Source: Larix kaempferi (lineage: Eukaryota > Streptophyta > Pinopsida > Pinales > Pinaceae). Taken from it: a DNA stretch of 64,000 nucleotides. Positions 55,020 to 64,000 of the stretch are shown piece after piece; the stretch's first letter is position 1, and the number at the start of each line of letters is the position of its first letter. Location of the stretch: the NCBI GenBank assembly GCA_027924585.1, contig BSBM01000047.1, positions 25,798,501-25,862,500 on the forward strand, given 5' to 3'. The translations under genes were made by a program, and so were the position numbers. The notes beneath the pieces were generated by a model. The model made no database searches, had not been told where the DNA came from, and saw only the letters and a list, made by a program, of their open reading frames with translations.

Positions 55020-55870
55020 TTTCATATGCAACTTTAGCTATATTTGTCTCTACTTCACCATTAACTTCATTATCATCTTCATATTCATCATCCACCTGCA
55101 TAGTGGGATTTACTTCATCATCTTATGGATTGACTCCATCAAGGCTCACTACTTCATTAGTTGGATTCAAAAAAGCACTGGCTACTTCATTGGAAGATTC
55201 ACCATAATAGGATGTGACATTGGTAGCTTCAAATGCAACTTCTATATCTTCATATTATGACCTCCATCCACTTGTGACTCAACATAGTGGTATTCACCAA
55301 TAATTGTATGGTCTTGCTCTGTTGCATACACGGATTCTTCAATTCCTTCAAATTCCTTATGCTCTACTTCATTCTCCTTCTCTGGTAGCTACACTTCACA
55401 CATAGATGCCCCTTCCAATATGGAAACATTCTACAAGGTGTTTCTCCCCCTTTCACTATACTATGTAGTTTCCAAAATACACCAAGCTTCCTTGGGGCTT
55501 GTTGCTTCTTCAATCTTGAGTAAAATCATCTCATCCAAGCCTTTTTGAATGAGAGATAATGCTACAAACTCATTATTCTTCTAATCTTGTGACATGACCA
55601 CATAGGAGGGTTATTCAAGCTCCTTCAACACAATATCCCATAAGAGGCTTCTTCATGTAATGTGGTCTTCATTTTAATAACTAATATATCATATTTTTAA
55701 GAGTGAAAATTGGTGGTGGGGGATAGAAATTGTTGTGTTATCTCATGTTCCATCTCTACTACAGTTTGCAACAAGTATGTCTTTGAGAAGTACACCATGA
55801 TCTTCTACTTATTTTCCACTGCAACTACTACTTATGCTCTTATGTTCTCTTTCTTGAGCCATTTGAGTCT
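55020..55870 (-). pseudogene. copia gag relic, minus strand
   Basis: On the minus strand, with many stops, the translation gives NYDILVIKMKTTLHEEASYG, then RRIMSL, FKKAWMR, and QQAPRKLGVFWKLHS, which match the order and spacing of the copia gag (UBN2) domain (N-Y-x-x-W-x-x-K-M, later A-x-x-A-W-x-x-L). Further left, Glu/Ser-rich low-complexity sequence follows. No other domain of this element remains; it lies just right of the copia B LTR. Confidence 0.5.
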
Positions 55871-56442
55871 TCTTTTATAACCCATGATAGTTTCTTTTGG
55901 CAGTTCATTCACCTTCTTCTATGGAAAAATTCGATCTTCAGTTTACTTCTCTTCTCTCTTTCTCAATCCTTCATTCTTCCTTCCTTATTTCAGCTTAAAA
56001 AAATATGCGTTTACTGAGATAATGCAACACCTATGTAAAGGAACCCCCTTCATGCTAGTTCTCCTTTCTTAGCTGGGGGGTCTCTTCTCTTCCTTTCAAA
56101 TCGAGCTCTATCCCTTCTCTTCCATGTGAGGGTTTCAGGATCTACCCTTTATCAACATTCTCACACAGGTTCAATCTTGTTATGGGATTCAATTTGATAT
56201 GTACTCTTTTTTTATTACTGAATCATCAAATACTTTTAAAAAAATCACAATTTTTAATAAACCCATTTTAAAAATTCCCTCCTTTGTGAATATGGTGTAA
56301 TTGCCTTTTTAAAATTCCTTTATACTCTCGTTTGAGTATGATGTCCACCTAAAATTTTATAAAAAACATTTCACAACTTTAAAAACCACGTAGACATAAA
56401 ACAAAATTTCCTTTATGAATCCTTTAAAATATAAGATTCCCC
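55871..56442. other. non-coding stretch between gag relic and LINE
   Basis: Short ORFs without motifs, several T-runs. Nothing assigned. Confidence 0.5.
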
Positions 56443-56596
56443 TTTTTTTTCAAGAAGAAAAAGCTACAACTTGTTATTTTCAATATGAAAGTCAAAGTTA
56501 CATAAGGATTTCAATATCTCCAACATCTAGAACATCATTCCAAAATTGTCCAGAAACATAAAGACGTAAAAAAACTTACATGATATCTCCATAGAT

Positions 56597-57149
56597 CTAA
56601 AATCTGAAAGCTGAAAATTCCAAAGTCCCTAGACCAAAGGCATACTGTAACATAGCATCACTGAAGGATGGATAGCAGTATCTAGATAGCCCAAACAGAC
56701 CCAAAATACACCAGGGAATTATCCAAACATTCCTCAAAATAGAGAAATCCATCCATGGGTCCAATTTCTGCTTTGGATAACCCATCAGCTTCAACATTTG
56801 CCTCCCTGAAAATGTGGTGAAAATATAGCTGGTCAAATGATTTGATCAAGGAATCCACATTCAAAAGCCAAGGATTCAAAGAGATAGCATTGATATCAAA
56901 TTTTCTTTTTGCCCAATTAATGATAACCTGAGAGTCACCAAGTATTTCCATCACAAAAAAACCCCGCCTCAATGCAAACCAAAGAAGACTCCCGAGTGCC
57001 AGAAGCTCTTCCTTCATATTGCTCCCATTTCCAATACCCATCTTAAGAAGGATCTTATGATTCCTTTTAATATATAGATCCGTACCAACACCACAAATTC
57101 CATTTTTTGCAGCACCATCAAAAAATCCATAAGATGTATCCAACACCAC
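56597..57149 (-). pseudogene. RNase H domain of the LINE
   Basis: 155 open codons (57149-56682): YGFFDGAAKNGICGVGTDLY (first Asp in F-D-G-A), NMKEELLALGSLLWFALRRG (Glu), EILGDSQVIINWAK (Asp), HHIFREANVEADGLSKAEIG (H-x-x-R-x-x-N-x-x-A-D). These are the plant L1 RNase H (RVT_3) motifs in order, all catalytic residues kept. It removes template RNA after target-primed copying. The piece is not joined in one frame to the zinc domain. Confidence 0.85.
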
Positions 57150-57413
57150 CTCAGGGAAATTTACAATTATGATATTATTTTTAGCCCCAGAAATAGGATA
57201 TTCATTCAGTACCCTTATGATATTTATATAAGTACCAAAGATAGATGGAGAATAATTTTAAAAAATTAGGGCATTCTAACTTCGGGTCAGATAACCCAAA
57301 TCATAAAAAGAGGCAGAGTTTTATATTTTAATTTCCTGTGAAACCAATCATATAGACAATCAAAAAAAGAGTGACCCCTCCAATCGTCATTGAAGTTTAA
57401 CCAAATTTGAAGT

Positions 57414-57794
57414 TCATCCCAAACTTTCTTGAGAAAACCACAAGAAAATTATGAAAAGATGATGCATATCTTCATCTTCTTTTTTACAAAGAAAGCAAAT
57501 GTTAGGTCCATAGAATCCTTTCTTCAATAGATTTTCCCAAGTAAGAATCTTATTCCTGAAATATAACCACTTGAAACATTTTAATTTCAGATGGATTTTC
57601 CATCCCCAAATTTTCTTATGCCACCAACAACTTTCAAGAGGAATTTGGAATTTCAAAATAGTGCTATAGACCTTCTTGACTGTTAAAACACCATTAGCAG
57701 CATCATCATTCCAAACCAGAAGATCATTTGTATTGGTCAAGATGATCCCAACAAAAATAAAATTTTCTATATACATGTTCCAATCCAAATTCAT
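57414..57794 (-). pseudogene. zinc-binding RT-associated domain of the LINE
   Basis: 126 open codons: VWNDDAANGVLTVKKVYSTI, WWHKKIWGWKIHLKLKCFKW, then ICFLCKKEDEDMHHLFI, the C-x2-C ... H-H-L-F of zf-RVT domains between RT and RNase H in plant L1 elements. Confidence 0.8.
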
Positions 57795-58474
57795 ATGATC
57801 AGGGAGTTATATCTCTTCTGCCATGAGCCGATGAGGACTAACCATCTCATTGCCAAAATGGAAAACTTGCGATAAGACCATGATTTTCCTATGATGAAGT
57901 TCCTTCAAAAAATAAGTTGGAAGCTAATAATTTAACTCTATACCAACAACCAGATCAATTCCAATGTAAACATCAATACCATTTACAACCCGCCAACAGA
58001 GTTTGGCACCAATATGAGGTTAGTAATGATAAGGCTACGCCATACAATAAAAGCATTCATCTACATAAAAAATGGCCTCCTAATCCACTGCAGAATAGTA
58101 TAAGTCTTTAGATATTTTAAACGGATATCCTTGTTCCATAAATCGGTATCTGTTAATGCCCTCCAAATATTTTGCATCCTCACAGCCTCATTGAAAATTC
58201 CCAAGTTCATCAACCCCCATCGTCCCATCTTCTTCAGCCAAGAAAGACTCTGTCATTTTGATAAGTGAAATTTATTCAACTCTAACTTCCGTGCTCAAAT
58301 AAAACGAAATAATCTAATGCGAATTAAGTTGATGATCGATATTGGGATTTTCTTCAGCCCAAACCAACAGACATGGATACTTTGAATTACAGATTGAGCC
58401 AGAACAAGATGACCACTAATCGAAATCCAACAAAAATCCCAATTTTTGATTCGCCTTTCAGCTTTCTGGATGAA
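57795..58474 (-). pseudogene. LINE region between RT and zinc domain, heavily broken
   Basis: No long frame on the minus strand; pieces such as W-G-L-M-N-L-G-I-F-N near 58195 fit LINE wording. Plus-strand ORFs here are shadows. Confidence 0.5.
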
Positions 58475-58926
58475 TCAACGCCAATCCTCCACATGATAAT
58501 TATTGGGTTTGAGAAAGTATCCAAGATACTTAATACCCAAATCAATGTCATCTACATTGAAGGGAAACATATTCTTCATATTTTCAACAAAAGCAGGATC
58601 TTTGCAATTATAGAGAAAACTTGACTTGCTAGGACTAATAGCCATTCTAGAGGCTAAGCAAAAGACATAAAAAATATCCTTGTATGTCTTCCATTCTTCC
58701 AAAGAAGCAATTCCAAAAATCAAAACGTCATCTATAAACAATAAATAATAAATGGATAAAGCTCAGGAAATACTAAGACCTCTGATTTTATGCAATGATT
58801 TTGCTTCATTTTTAAGTTGCTCAGACCTTCAATGACTAGGATAAAAATTAAAGGTGAAAGTGGGCACCCTTGCCGAATACCCCTGCTATTAGAAAAATAG
58901 CTTGTAGGAGAACCAGTAATCAACAT
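58475..58926 (-). pseudogene. reverse transcriptase of the LINE, C-terminal half
   Basis: FSNSRGIRQGCPLSPLIFIL at 58926-58732 and, after a frame break, MFIDDVLIFGIASLEEWKTY (catalytic F-I-D-D) and FCLASRMAISPSKSSF at 58741-58475. These are the RT motifs of plant L1 elements. The finger part lies beyond the copia C insertion. Confidence 0.85.
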
Positions 58927-59512
58927 TGTTAAGATTCAATATGCTAAGACAGAAAATATCAGCATTGCATTTCATTTCACAACAATAGCATATACAGGAT
59001 CATTGAAAGAACAACAAGCACAGAATAAACACAAGAGACACAGATTTATCCCGGGAAACCCTTATGGGGTAGAAAACCTAGCAAAGCTTCCTCAATATAG
59101 ATGACCAACAAATACAAAGATGTAAACCCTAGAAATGAGCTCCTTCTCCTGCATAGCAAATCTCTCCCTCACCTATGTGTTATTCACAAGTGAGTGTAGT
59201 GTGTGTTATTACCTCCTCTATTTATACACATCTCCGACTTGTCTTTTACATTAACTAGGTCAGCCCCAACTTAATCTCTTAACATAATGTGGTAGGGCCG
59301 ACCCCACTAGGGTGGTCTAATAACCCCTTTAACCCACATGACTCATACATGGCCGACCCCCACTGGGAAAGTCTAATAACCCAAGTTACCACATTCTCCA
59401 CGGAGGAATAAAACATCTTCGGATATATAATAAGGTCTTCACGGAGGAATGAAATATCTCCAGAATAATAAAGTACAAATATAATATTCTTAGAAGTTAC
59501 AATATTTCAACA
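58927..59512 (-). mobile_element. 3' LTR of copia C, 586 bp
   Basis: In plus orientation begins TGTTAAGATTCAATATG and ends CAATATTTCAACA, next to the polypurine tract. TATAAATAG on the minus strand near 59218-59226 is a likely TATA box. Confidence 0.8.
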
Positions 59513-59524
59513 CTCCCCCTTAAT
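59513..59524 (-). promoter_or_regulatory. polypurine tract of copia C
   Basis: On the minus strand ATTAAGGGGGAG directly before TGTTGAAATATTG. Confidence 0.85.
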
Positions 59525-59734
59525 GAGAAGGCTATTATAACAACATCTGCAGGAGCAAGGAGTCATCAACATCATACATGATACATCTATAAATCATTGG
59601 AAGCTTTCTCAACATCATCAGTAACTCAACCAGTTACTGGAATATCTTCAGGTCTTCAATACTGGAGTATCAGCATCGTCAGTATTGATTCTTCACCTTC
59701 TGCAGCACTCGATTAACTACAACATCATCATCAT

Positions 59735-60195
59735 TTGGATCACCCAATCAACAGCCTCATTGTTTGGATCTACTGATCATCATCATAACAACATCAACTG
59801 GATCCTCTTGATCAACAACATCACATCATCAAATGGATTATCTCGATCAACAACATCACGTCATCAACTGGATCCTCTCGATCAACAACATCGTCATCTA
59901 GATCATTATGATCAACAACATCGTCATCTAGATCATCACGATCAACAACATCTGCATCATCTCAATCTACATCATCTCAATCTACAGCATCTGGATCATC
60001 TCGATCTACAGCATTCAGATCATCTCGATCTACAACATCTGGATCATCTCGACCTATAGCATCTGGATCATCTCGATCTACAGCATTTGGATCATCTGGA
60101 TCATCTCGATCTACAACATCTGGATCATCTTGATCTACAGCATCTGGATCATCTCGATCTACAACATCTGGATCATCTCAATCTATAGCTCATTG
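59735..60195. repeat. 24-bp tandem array (CATCTGGATCATCTCGATCTACAG)-like, by sub-words
   Basis: From 59960 to 60185 units of 24 bp combine CATCTGGATCATC and TCGATCTACARC. The left half (59790-59950) has longer, related units built on GGATCCTCTCGATCAACAAC. Its ORFs (61-124 codons) are repeat products. Confidence 0.85.
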
Positions 60196-60364
60196 CAACA
60201 TACTCTACAATATACACGATCCAGTTCCAAGATGATCAATCCTGCTCACTTTAAGACATCTCTCATTTCTATGGATGATACAATCCAGATCTACTTACAG
60301 GATGATCAATCCTGATCCTTTTAAGACAAATCTCATGTCTAGGGATGATACAGTCCCGACCACA

Positions 60365-60778
60365 GTGCCAGTCCTTTTTCATACTGGATGTGACCTAGAT
60401 TAGATCTAGGATTTACCACCACAGAGCCAGTCCTTTTTCATACTGGATGTGACCTATATCAAACCTAGGATTTATCACCACAGAGCCAGTCCTTTTTCAT
60501 ACTAGATGTGACCTAGATCAAATCTAGGATTTATCACCACAGAGCCAGTCCTTTTTCATACTGGATGTGACCTAGATCAAATCTAGTATTTATCACCACA
60601 GAGCCAATCCTTTTTCATACTAGATGTGACCTAGATAAAATCTAGGTTTTATCAGCATAGAGCCAGTCCTTTTTCATACTGGATGCGACCTAGATCAAAT
60701 CTAGGATTTATCACCATAGAGCCAGTCCTTTTTCATACTGGATGTGACCTAGATCAAATCTAGGACTTATCACGTACA
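60365..60778. repeat. 59-bp tandem array, seven copies
   Basis: Unit begins GAGCCAGTCCTTTTTCATAC and continues through TGGATGTGACCTAGATC and AAATCTAGGATTTATCACC. The period is 59 bp. Neighbouring units differ at one to five bases. Confidence 0.92.
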
Positions 60779-60839
60779 TTTTGAACTAAAATCTCAGGGA
60801 CGATGCAATCCTATCATCAATTTTCAGAGACAAATGTCT

Positions 60840-61185
60840 ACGGGTCTATTCAGGGGACCGAAGTCCAGGGATGATGCAATCCCTCTCGTCCACTAGGGAC
60901 TTCTTTCTTGGAGACATATGTCTACGTATCAATTTAGGGGACCGAAGTCCATGTATGATGCAATCCCTCTCGTCCACTAGGGACTTCTTTCTCGGAGACA
61001 TATGTCTACGGATCAATTCAGGGGATCGAAGTCCAGGGATGATGCAATCCCTCTCGTCCACTAGGGACTTCTTTCTCGGAGACATATGTCTACGGATGAA
61101 TTCAGGGGACTGAAGTCCAGGGATGATGTAATCCCTCTCGTCCACTAGGGACTTCTTTCTCAAAGACATATGTCTACGGATCTCT
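60840..61185. repeat. 84-bp tandem array, four copies
   Basis: Unit: GGGACCGAAGTCCAGGGATG, CAATCCCTCTCGTCCACTAG, GGACTTCTTTCTCGGAGACA, TATGTCTACGGATCAATTCA. As 84 is a multiple of three, the minus strand keeps a 126-codon frame (RRHMSPRKKSLVDERD per unit), which need not be a gene. Confidence 0.92.
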
Positions 61186-61244
61186 TTTAGGACATGTGTC
61201 CAAGAATGATACAATCCACTTGTCAAATTAGACCAAGTCTAAGG

Positions 61245-61400
61245 ACCACTCATCGACCTCATTGTTGGTATCACCAATACAGGTATCCACATCATCGACC
61301 TCACCATTGGTATCATCAATACATATATCCACATCATCGACCTCACCGTCGGTATCATCAATACATGTATCCACATCATCGACCTTTCTGTCGATGCAGG
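61245..61400. repeat. 42-bp tandem array, about three and a half copies
   Basis: Unit: CACATCATCGACCTCACCAT, TGGTATCATCAATACATATA, TC. Open in several frames because of its composition. Confidence 0.9.
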
Positions 61401-61439
61401 TGATCTCATCATCAACGACCACATCACTCCCCCTTTCGA

Positions 61440-61960
61440 GGAGGGTCCTGCTGAACTACACCAATCTTGTCTCAGAAATACTCAAACTTTGATTGAGACA
61501 GAGGTTTTGGTCAATACATCAGAAACTTGTTCGTCAGTGCTCACATACTTGAGCTTGATAGCTCCTTTCTGCACCATATCCTGTATATAAAAACATCGGA
61601 TCTCTATGTGCTTTTACTTATCATGGAACACTGAATTCTTAGTCATCTTGATACAAATTTGGTTGTCACACAAGATCACAGTGGGGTCCATCTCTAAGTC
61701 AAACAATCCTGATAACAGCTTCCAAAGCCATATCGCTTCACAACTAGCAAAGCAAGCAACTATATATTATGCTTCGGTTGTGCTGAGAGCCACACTAGAC
61801 TGCTTCCTACTAAACCACGAGATCATGGAAAATCCTAGACAATAACATCCACTCGATGTGTTATTCCTGCCTGATACACTTCCTGCCTAATCAGCATCTA
61901 TGTAGCCATACCATCATAAGTCATGATCTCCAAGATAACATAGACCAAAATCTATCGTAC
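61440..61960 (-). pseudogene. RNase H of copia C
   Basis: On the minus strand, with stops and shifts, the order fits copia RNase H read from right to left: YADxAG-like wording near 61890, WFSRKQSSVALSTTEA-like near 61800 and LCDNQICIKM-like near 61650, where the plus strand holds the complements. The alignment is by eye and approximate. Confidence 0.6.
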
Positions 61961-63100
61961 CCTTTAGGTACCTCATCACATGCTTTGCAACTATTAGGTG
62001 AACTCATCTAGGTTCCACTAGATACTGACTCAAGGTGTTCACCGCAAAGCATATATCTAGCCTGGTATTCATCAGATACATCAATGACCCAATAATCTGT
62101 CTATACAGAGTCACATCCACTAACTCTGATGAGTCATCAGCTAACAACTTCAAGTTGGAATCCATGGGAGTGGCCATAGCTTTTGTATTCCAACATATCA
62201 AATACTTTCCCTAGTTGAGAAAGATTCCTTTTGGGCCTTGCTATACTTCCAGACCTAGGAAGTAATGCATCAATCTGAGATATTTCATCTCAAATTATGT
62301 AGCTAGCTTCTTCTTGCTTTCCATGATCTATTTCTCATTCCTTGTCAGAAATAGATCATCCACATACAGTAATAGTATGACAGGTTCATCAGCCATAACC
62401 TTAAGGTAAAGGTTAGGATCAGGTTTACTTTTGGTAAAGCCCAAGCTTGCCAAGAAGCTATCAATTCTCCCTCTGTGACTGAACATCATTCACACTCTGC
62501 ATTGAGTAATCTTCTGCATATCTATCTGTGCCATCTACCGTCAAATGGGTCTACTGATATGAGCCTCAAGATCATTCAAACTTCTTTCATCCATCTAAAA
62601 GAAGAATGTCATCTATATATAGACACCATCTTCAACCTTGTAGCAAAGGTTGAAATCTGCATCACCCATGGTGATCATTAATCTCATCAAATGACTATCG
62701 ATTCTGGGTGCCCGTACAGAGCTTTCTTCAATTACACCATTAAGAGAATGGTCTTATCGAGCCACTTGGAGCAAACATCTCATCATGATCCTCTTCCTTT
62801 TTCTAAGAGAATCTTCTAGCCACGAGCCTTCTATAGTATGTTTGATTTGTAAGTCTTCTTGTTGAAAATCCATCACTCGTTCTTTGGAACATGTGTTCAT
62901 CATCATAGCACATGATCTTTTCTACAAATCAAAGTTAATCACATGATTGGTAATACTTCATAATCATCAAATTATGATAACCTACTATGCATACTGATAT
63001 GATTCACATAGTCATGCAACTATCTTGACCAATATTTTGGCACAACACTTTTCCATATCTTGTATGCATACAGTGGCTATCTAGATGCCTTCCATCTCTA
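61961..63100 (-). pseudogene. reverse transcriptase of copia C
   Basis: ORF 62201-62004 encodes KAMATPMDSNLKLLAD, LYRQIIGSLMYLMNTRLDIC and VNTLSQYLVEPR, the copia RT tail. The catalytic VILLLYVDDLFLT is readable on the minus strand at about 62382-62344. Farther right the frame is lost within a few hundred bases (62400-63100). Confidence 0.75.
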
Positions 63101-64000
63101 CCAGAACATACTATTGAGAGCATGCACAGCTCTCAACATGTCAGCAAAGAGGTTTCATTCTTGACAAGCAACAATGGAATGTTTGTCCAACTTACCAATC
63201 ATATGCATATTAGTAGTATACTGTTCAATGCTATATGAATGATTACACTCAACATGATATATTCTAGAAATACAAATATGCATACAACTATTATGAGCAA
63301 TATCATTTAGTATTCATAGATTTCAAAAATTAATTCAAATGACAGCTTAAATACTTATCTTTTATGTTTGTGTGGTTTCCTCCGACTTGATCTCTATTTT
63401 GAACTTCTATCCATCCTGGACCACTATGCATGCTTAAGTGTGCACTAGTGTCATCATGATGATCTCATACATAATCATACATTCATTAGTATAGTCTCAA
63501 TGCTATCAAAACATTATGATTCTAAATAATCTTAAGTATGTATGGTCATGATCATTTCATACATAGGTATACTTACCTAAGATCCTAACAAAGTAGGATT
63601 CTAACTTGATATAGGAAAACATACCTGGATTATCAAGCTTGGTTATGTCTTAACATACCCAAACAATATCTTCTTTGTTCTCTTCAATGATTTAGAGACC
63701 TTGTGCTAGAACCTGCATATCTCATGGGTTAAGCATAGTAGAACATGGTCATACATACATAGTAACTAGATCTTCTATGTGGTCAAAGACTATGGATGAG
63801 TCTTTGTCCCTATGTCATCATGGTCATAGAACTTGATTTATCTTTCTTGATGTACCTATATCTTGTTAGCAGACAACATCATCCTCATACAACACCACAA
63901 GTGCATTAGTACAATCATAAGTGTCATAACCTTAATCAATGAATGCCTTCTATCATGCATTGATTATCAAACAATCATAATTGTACTAATCTCAATGGCA
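63101..64000. other. right edge, decayed interior of copia C or unrelated DNA
   Basis: No ORF above 60 codons and no motif I can name. Words such as CATACATA, CATGATCAT and TCATACAT are frequent. Confidence 0.4.

Larger units (their letters stand above)
56443..58926 (-). mobile_element. L1-type LINE (non-LTR retrotransposon), cut at its 5' side
   Basis: On the minus strand: RT, zinc-binding (zf-RVT-like) domain, RNase H, then a short A-run (T-run in plus, 56443-56450) that may be the 3' tail. At 58926 it is interrupted by the LTR of copia C; the 5' part should lie beyond that element, outside the window. Confidence 0.8.
58927..64000 (-). mobile_element. Ty1/copia element C, 3' LTR to RT; continues past the window
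   Basis: On the minus strand: RT with YVDD, RNase H, 2 kb of tandem repeats, polypurine tract, 3' LTR. It is inserted in the LINE at 58926/58927. The 5' LTR should lie right of 64000, where a copy of AACAT (58922-58926) would be the expected target duplication. Confidence 0.8.

Noticed and set aside
60365-61185. CRISPR-like regular repeats
   Set aside because: The arrays are contiguous 59- and 84-bp tandem units without unique spacers, inside a plant copia element.
60846-61226. 126-codon minus-strand ORF with repeated RRHMSPRKKSLVDERD
   Set aside because: The frame survives only because the unit is 84 bp; it lies in the 3' non-coding part of an LTR element.

Overview
The window looks like repeat-rich, gene-poor DNA from a large plant genome. 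A gymnosperm (conifer-like) source is my best guess, based on old, broken, nested LTR retrotransposons, degenerate interstitial telomere-like repeats, and gene fragments with long introns. Species cannot be read from the sequence. I found no complete, clearly functional host gene, and no rRNA, tRNA or CRISPR.

Layout. (1) 1-~9060, minus strand: an Athila-like Ty3/gypsy element with gag, protease, RT, RNase H and integrase, a tRNA-Asp-type primer site and its 5' LTR. Its post-pol region is a ~21-23 bp minisatellite. (2) ~9080-13642, plus: a broken chromovirus-type gypsy with polypurine tract and 3' LTR. (3) 13643-19444, plus: a 5'-truncated Ty1/copia with a ~2.3 kb 3' LTR. (4) 19445-21178: telomere-like repeats, a palindromic repeat cluster and an LRR receptor-kinase fragment. 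(5) 21179-22966: a solo LTR with an exact 5-bp target duplication. (6) ~24.4-28.7 kb: remains of a thioredoxin-like [2Fe-2S] (DGAT3-type) gene, interrupted by an intron-containing piece of a BTB-TAZ (BT) gene. The BT piece is bounded by a 55-bp direct repeat of the host gene's own tail. (7) 28.7-35.2 kb: mostly non-coding, with one unrecognised exon-like ORF and AT-rich repeats. (8) 35223-43514: two ~3.93 kb direct copies, about 95% alike by sampling, of a decayed unit with a transposase-like stretch and a long conserved hairpin. (9) 43839-48297: a small copia-type non-autonomous LTR element (134-bp LTRs, minus strand) carrying inside it a second, complete 2.5 kb non-autonomous LTR element with tRNA-Asp primer site and 5-bp target duplication. 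(10) ~49560-55010: a decayed copia whose integrase is split by a 1029-bp hAT-like element with 8-bp target duplication. (11) ~55020-55870: a copia gag relic, minus. (12) 56443-58926: a 5'-cut L1-type LINE, minus. (13) 58927-64000: a copia, minus, inserted in the LINE, with four different tandem arrays between RNase H and its 3' LTR.

The coding regions do not form a pathway. What links them is a history of nested insertion, solo-LTR formation and repair-driven gene capture. The most unusual item is the BT segment inside the DGAT3-type gene, whose flanking 55-bp duplication suggests filler-DNA capture at a staggered break. Domain names rest on reading translations by eye; no database search was possible.
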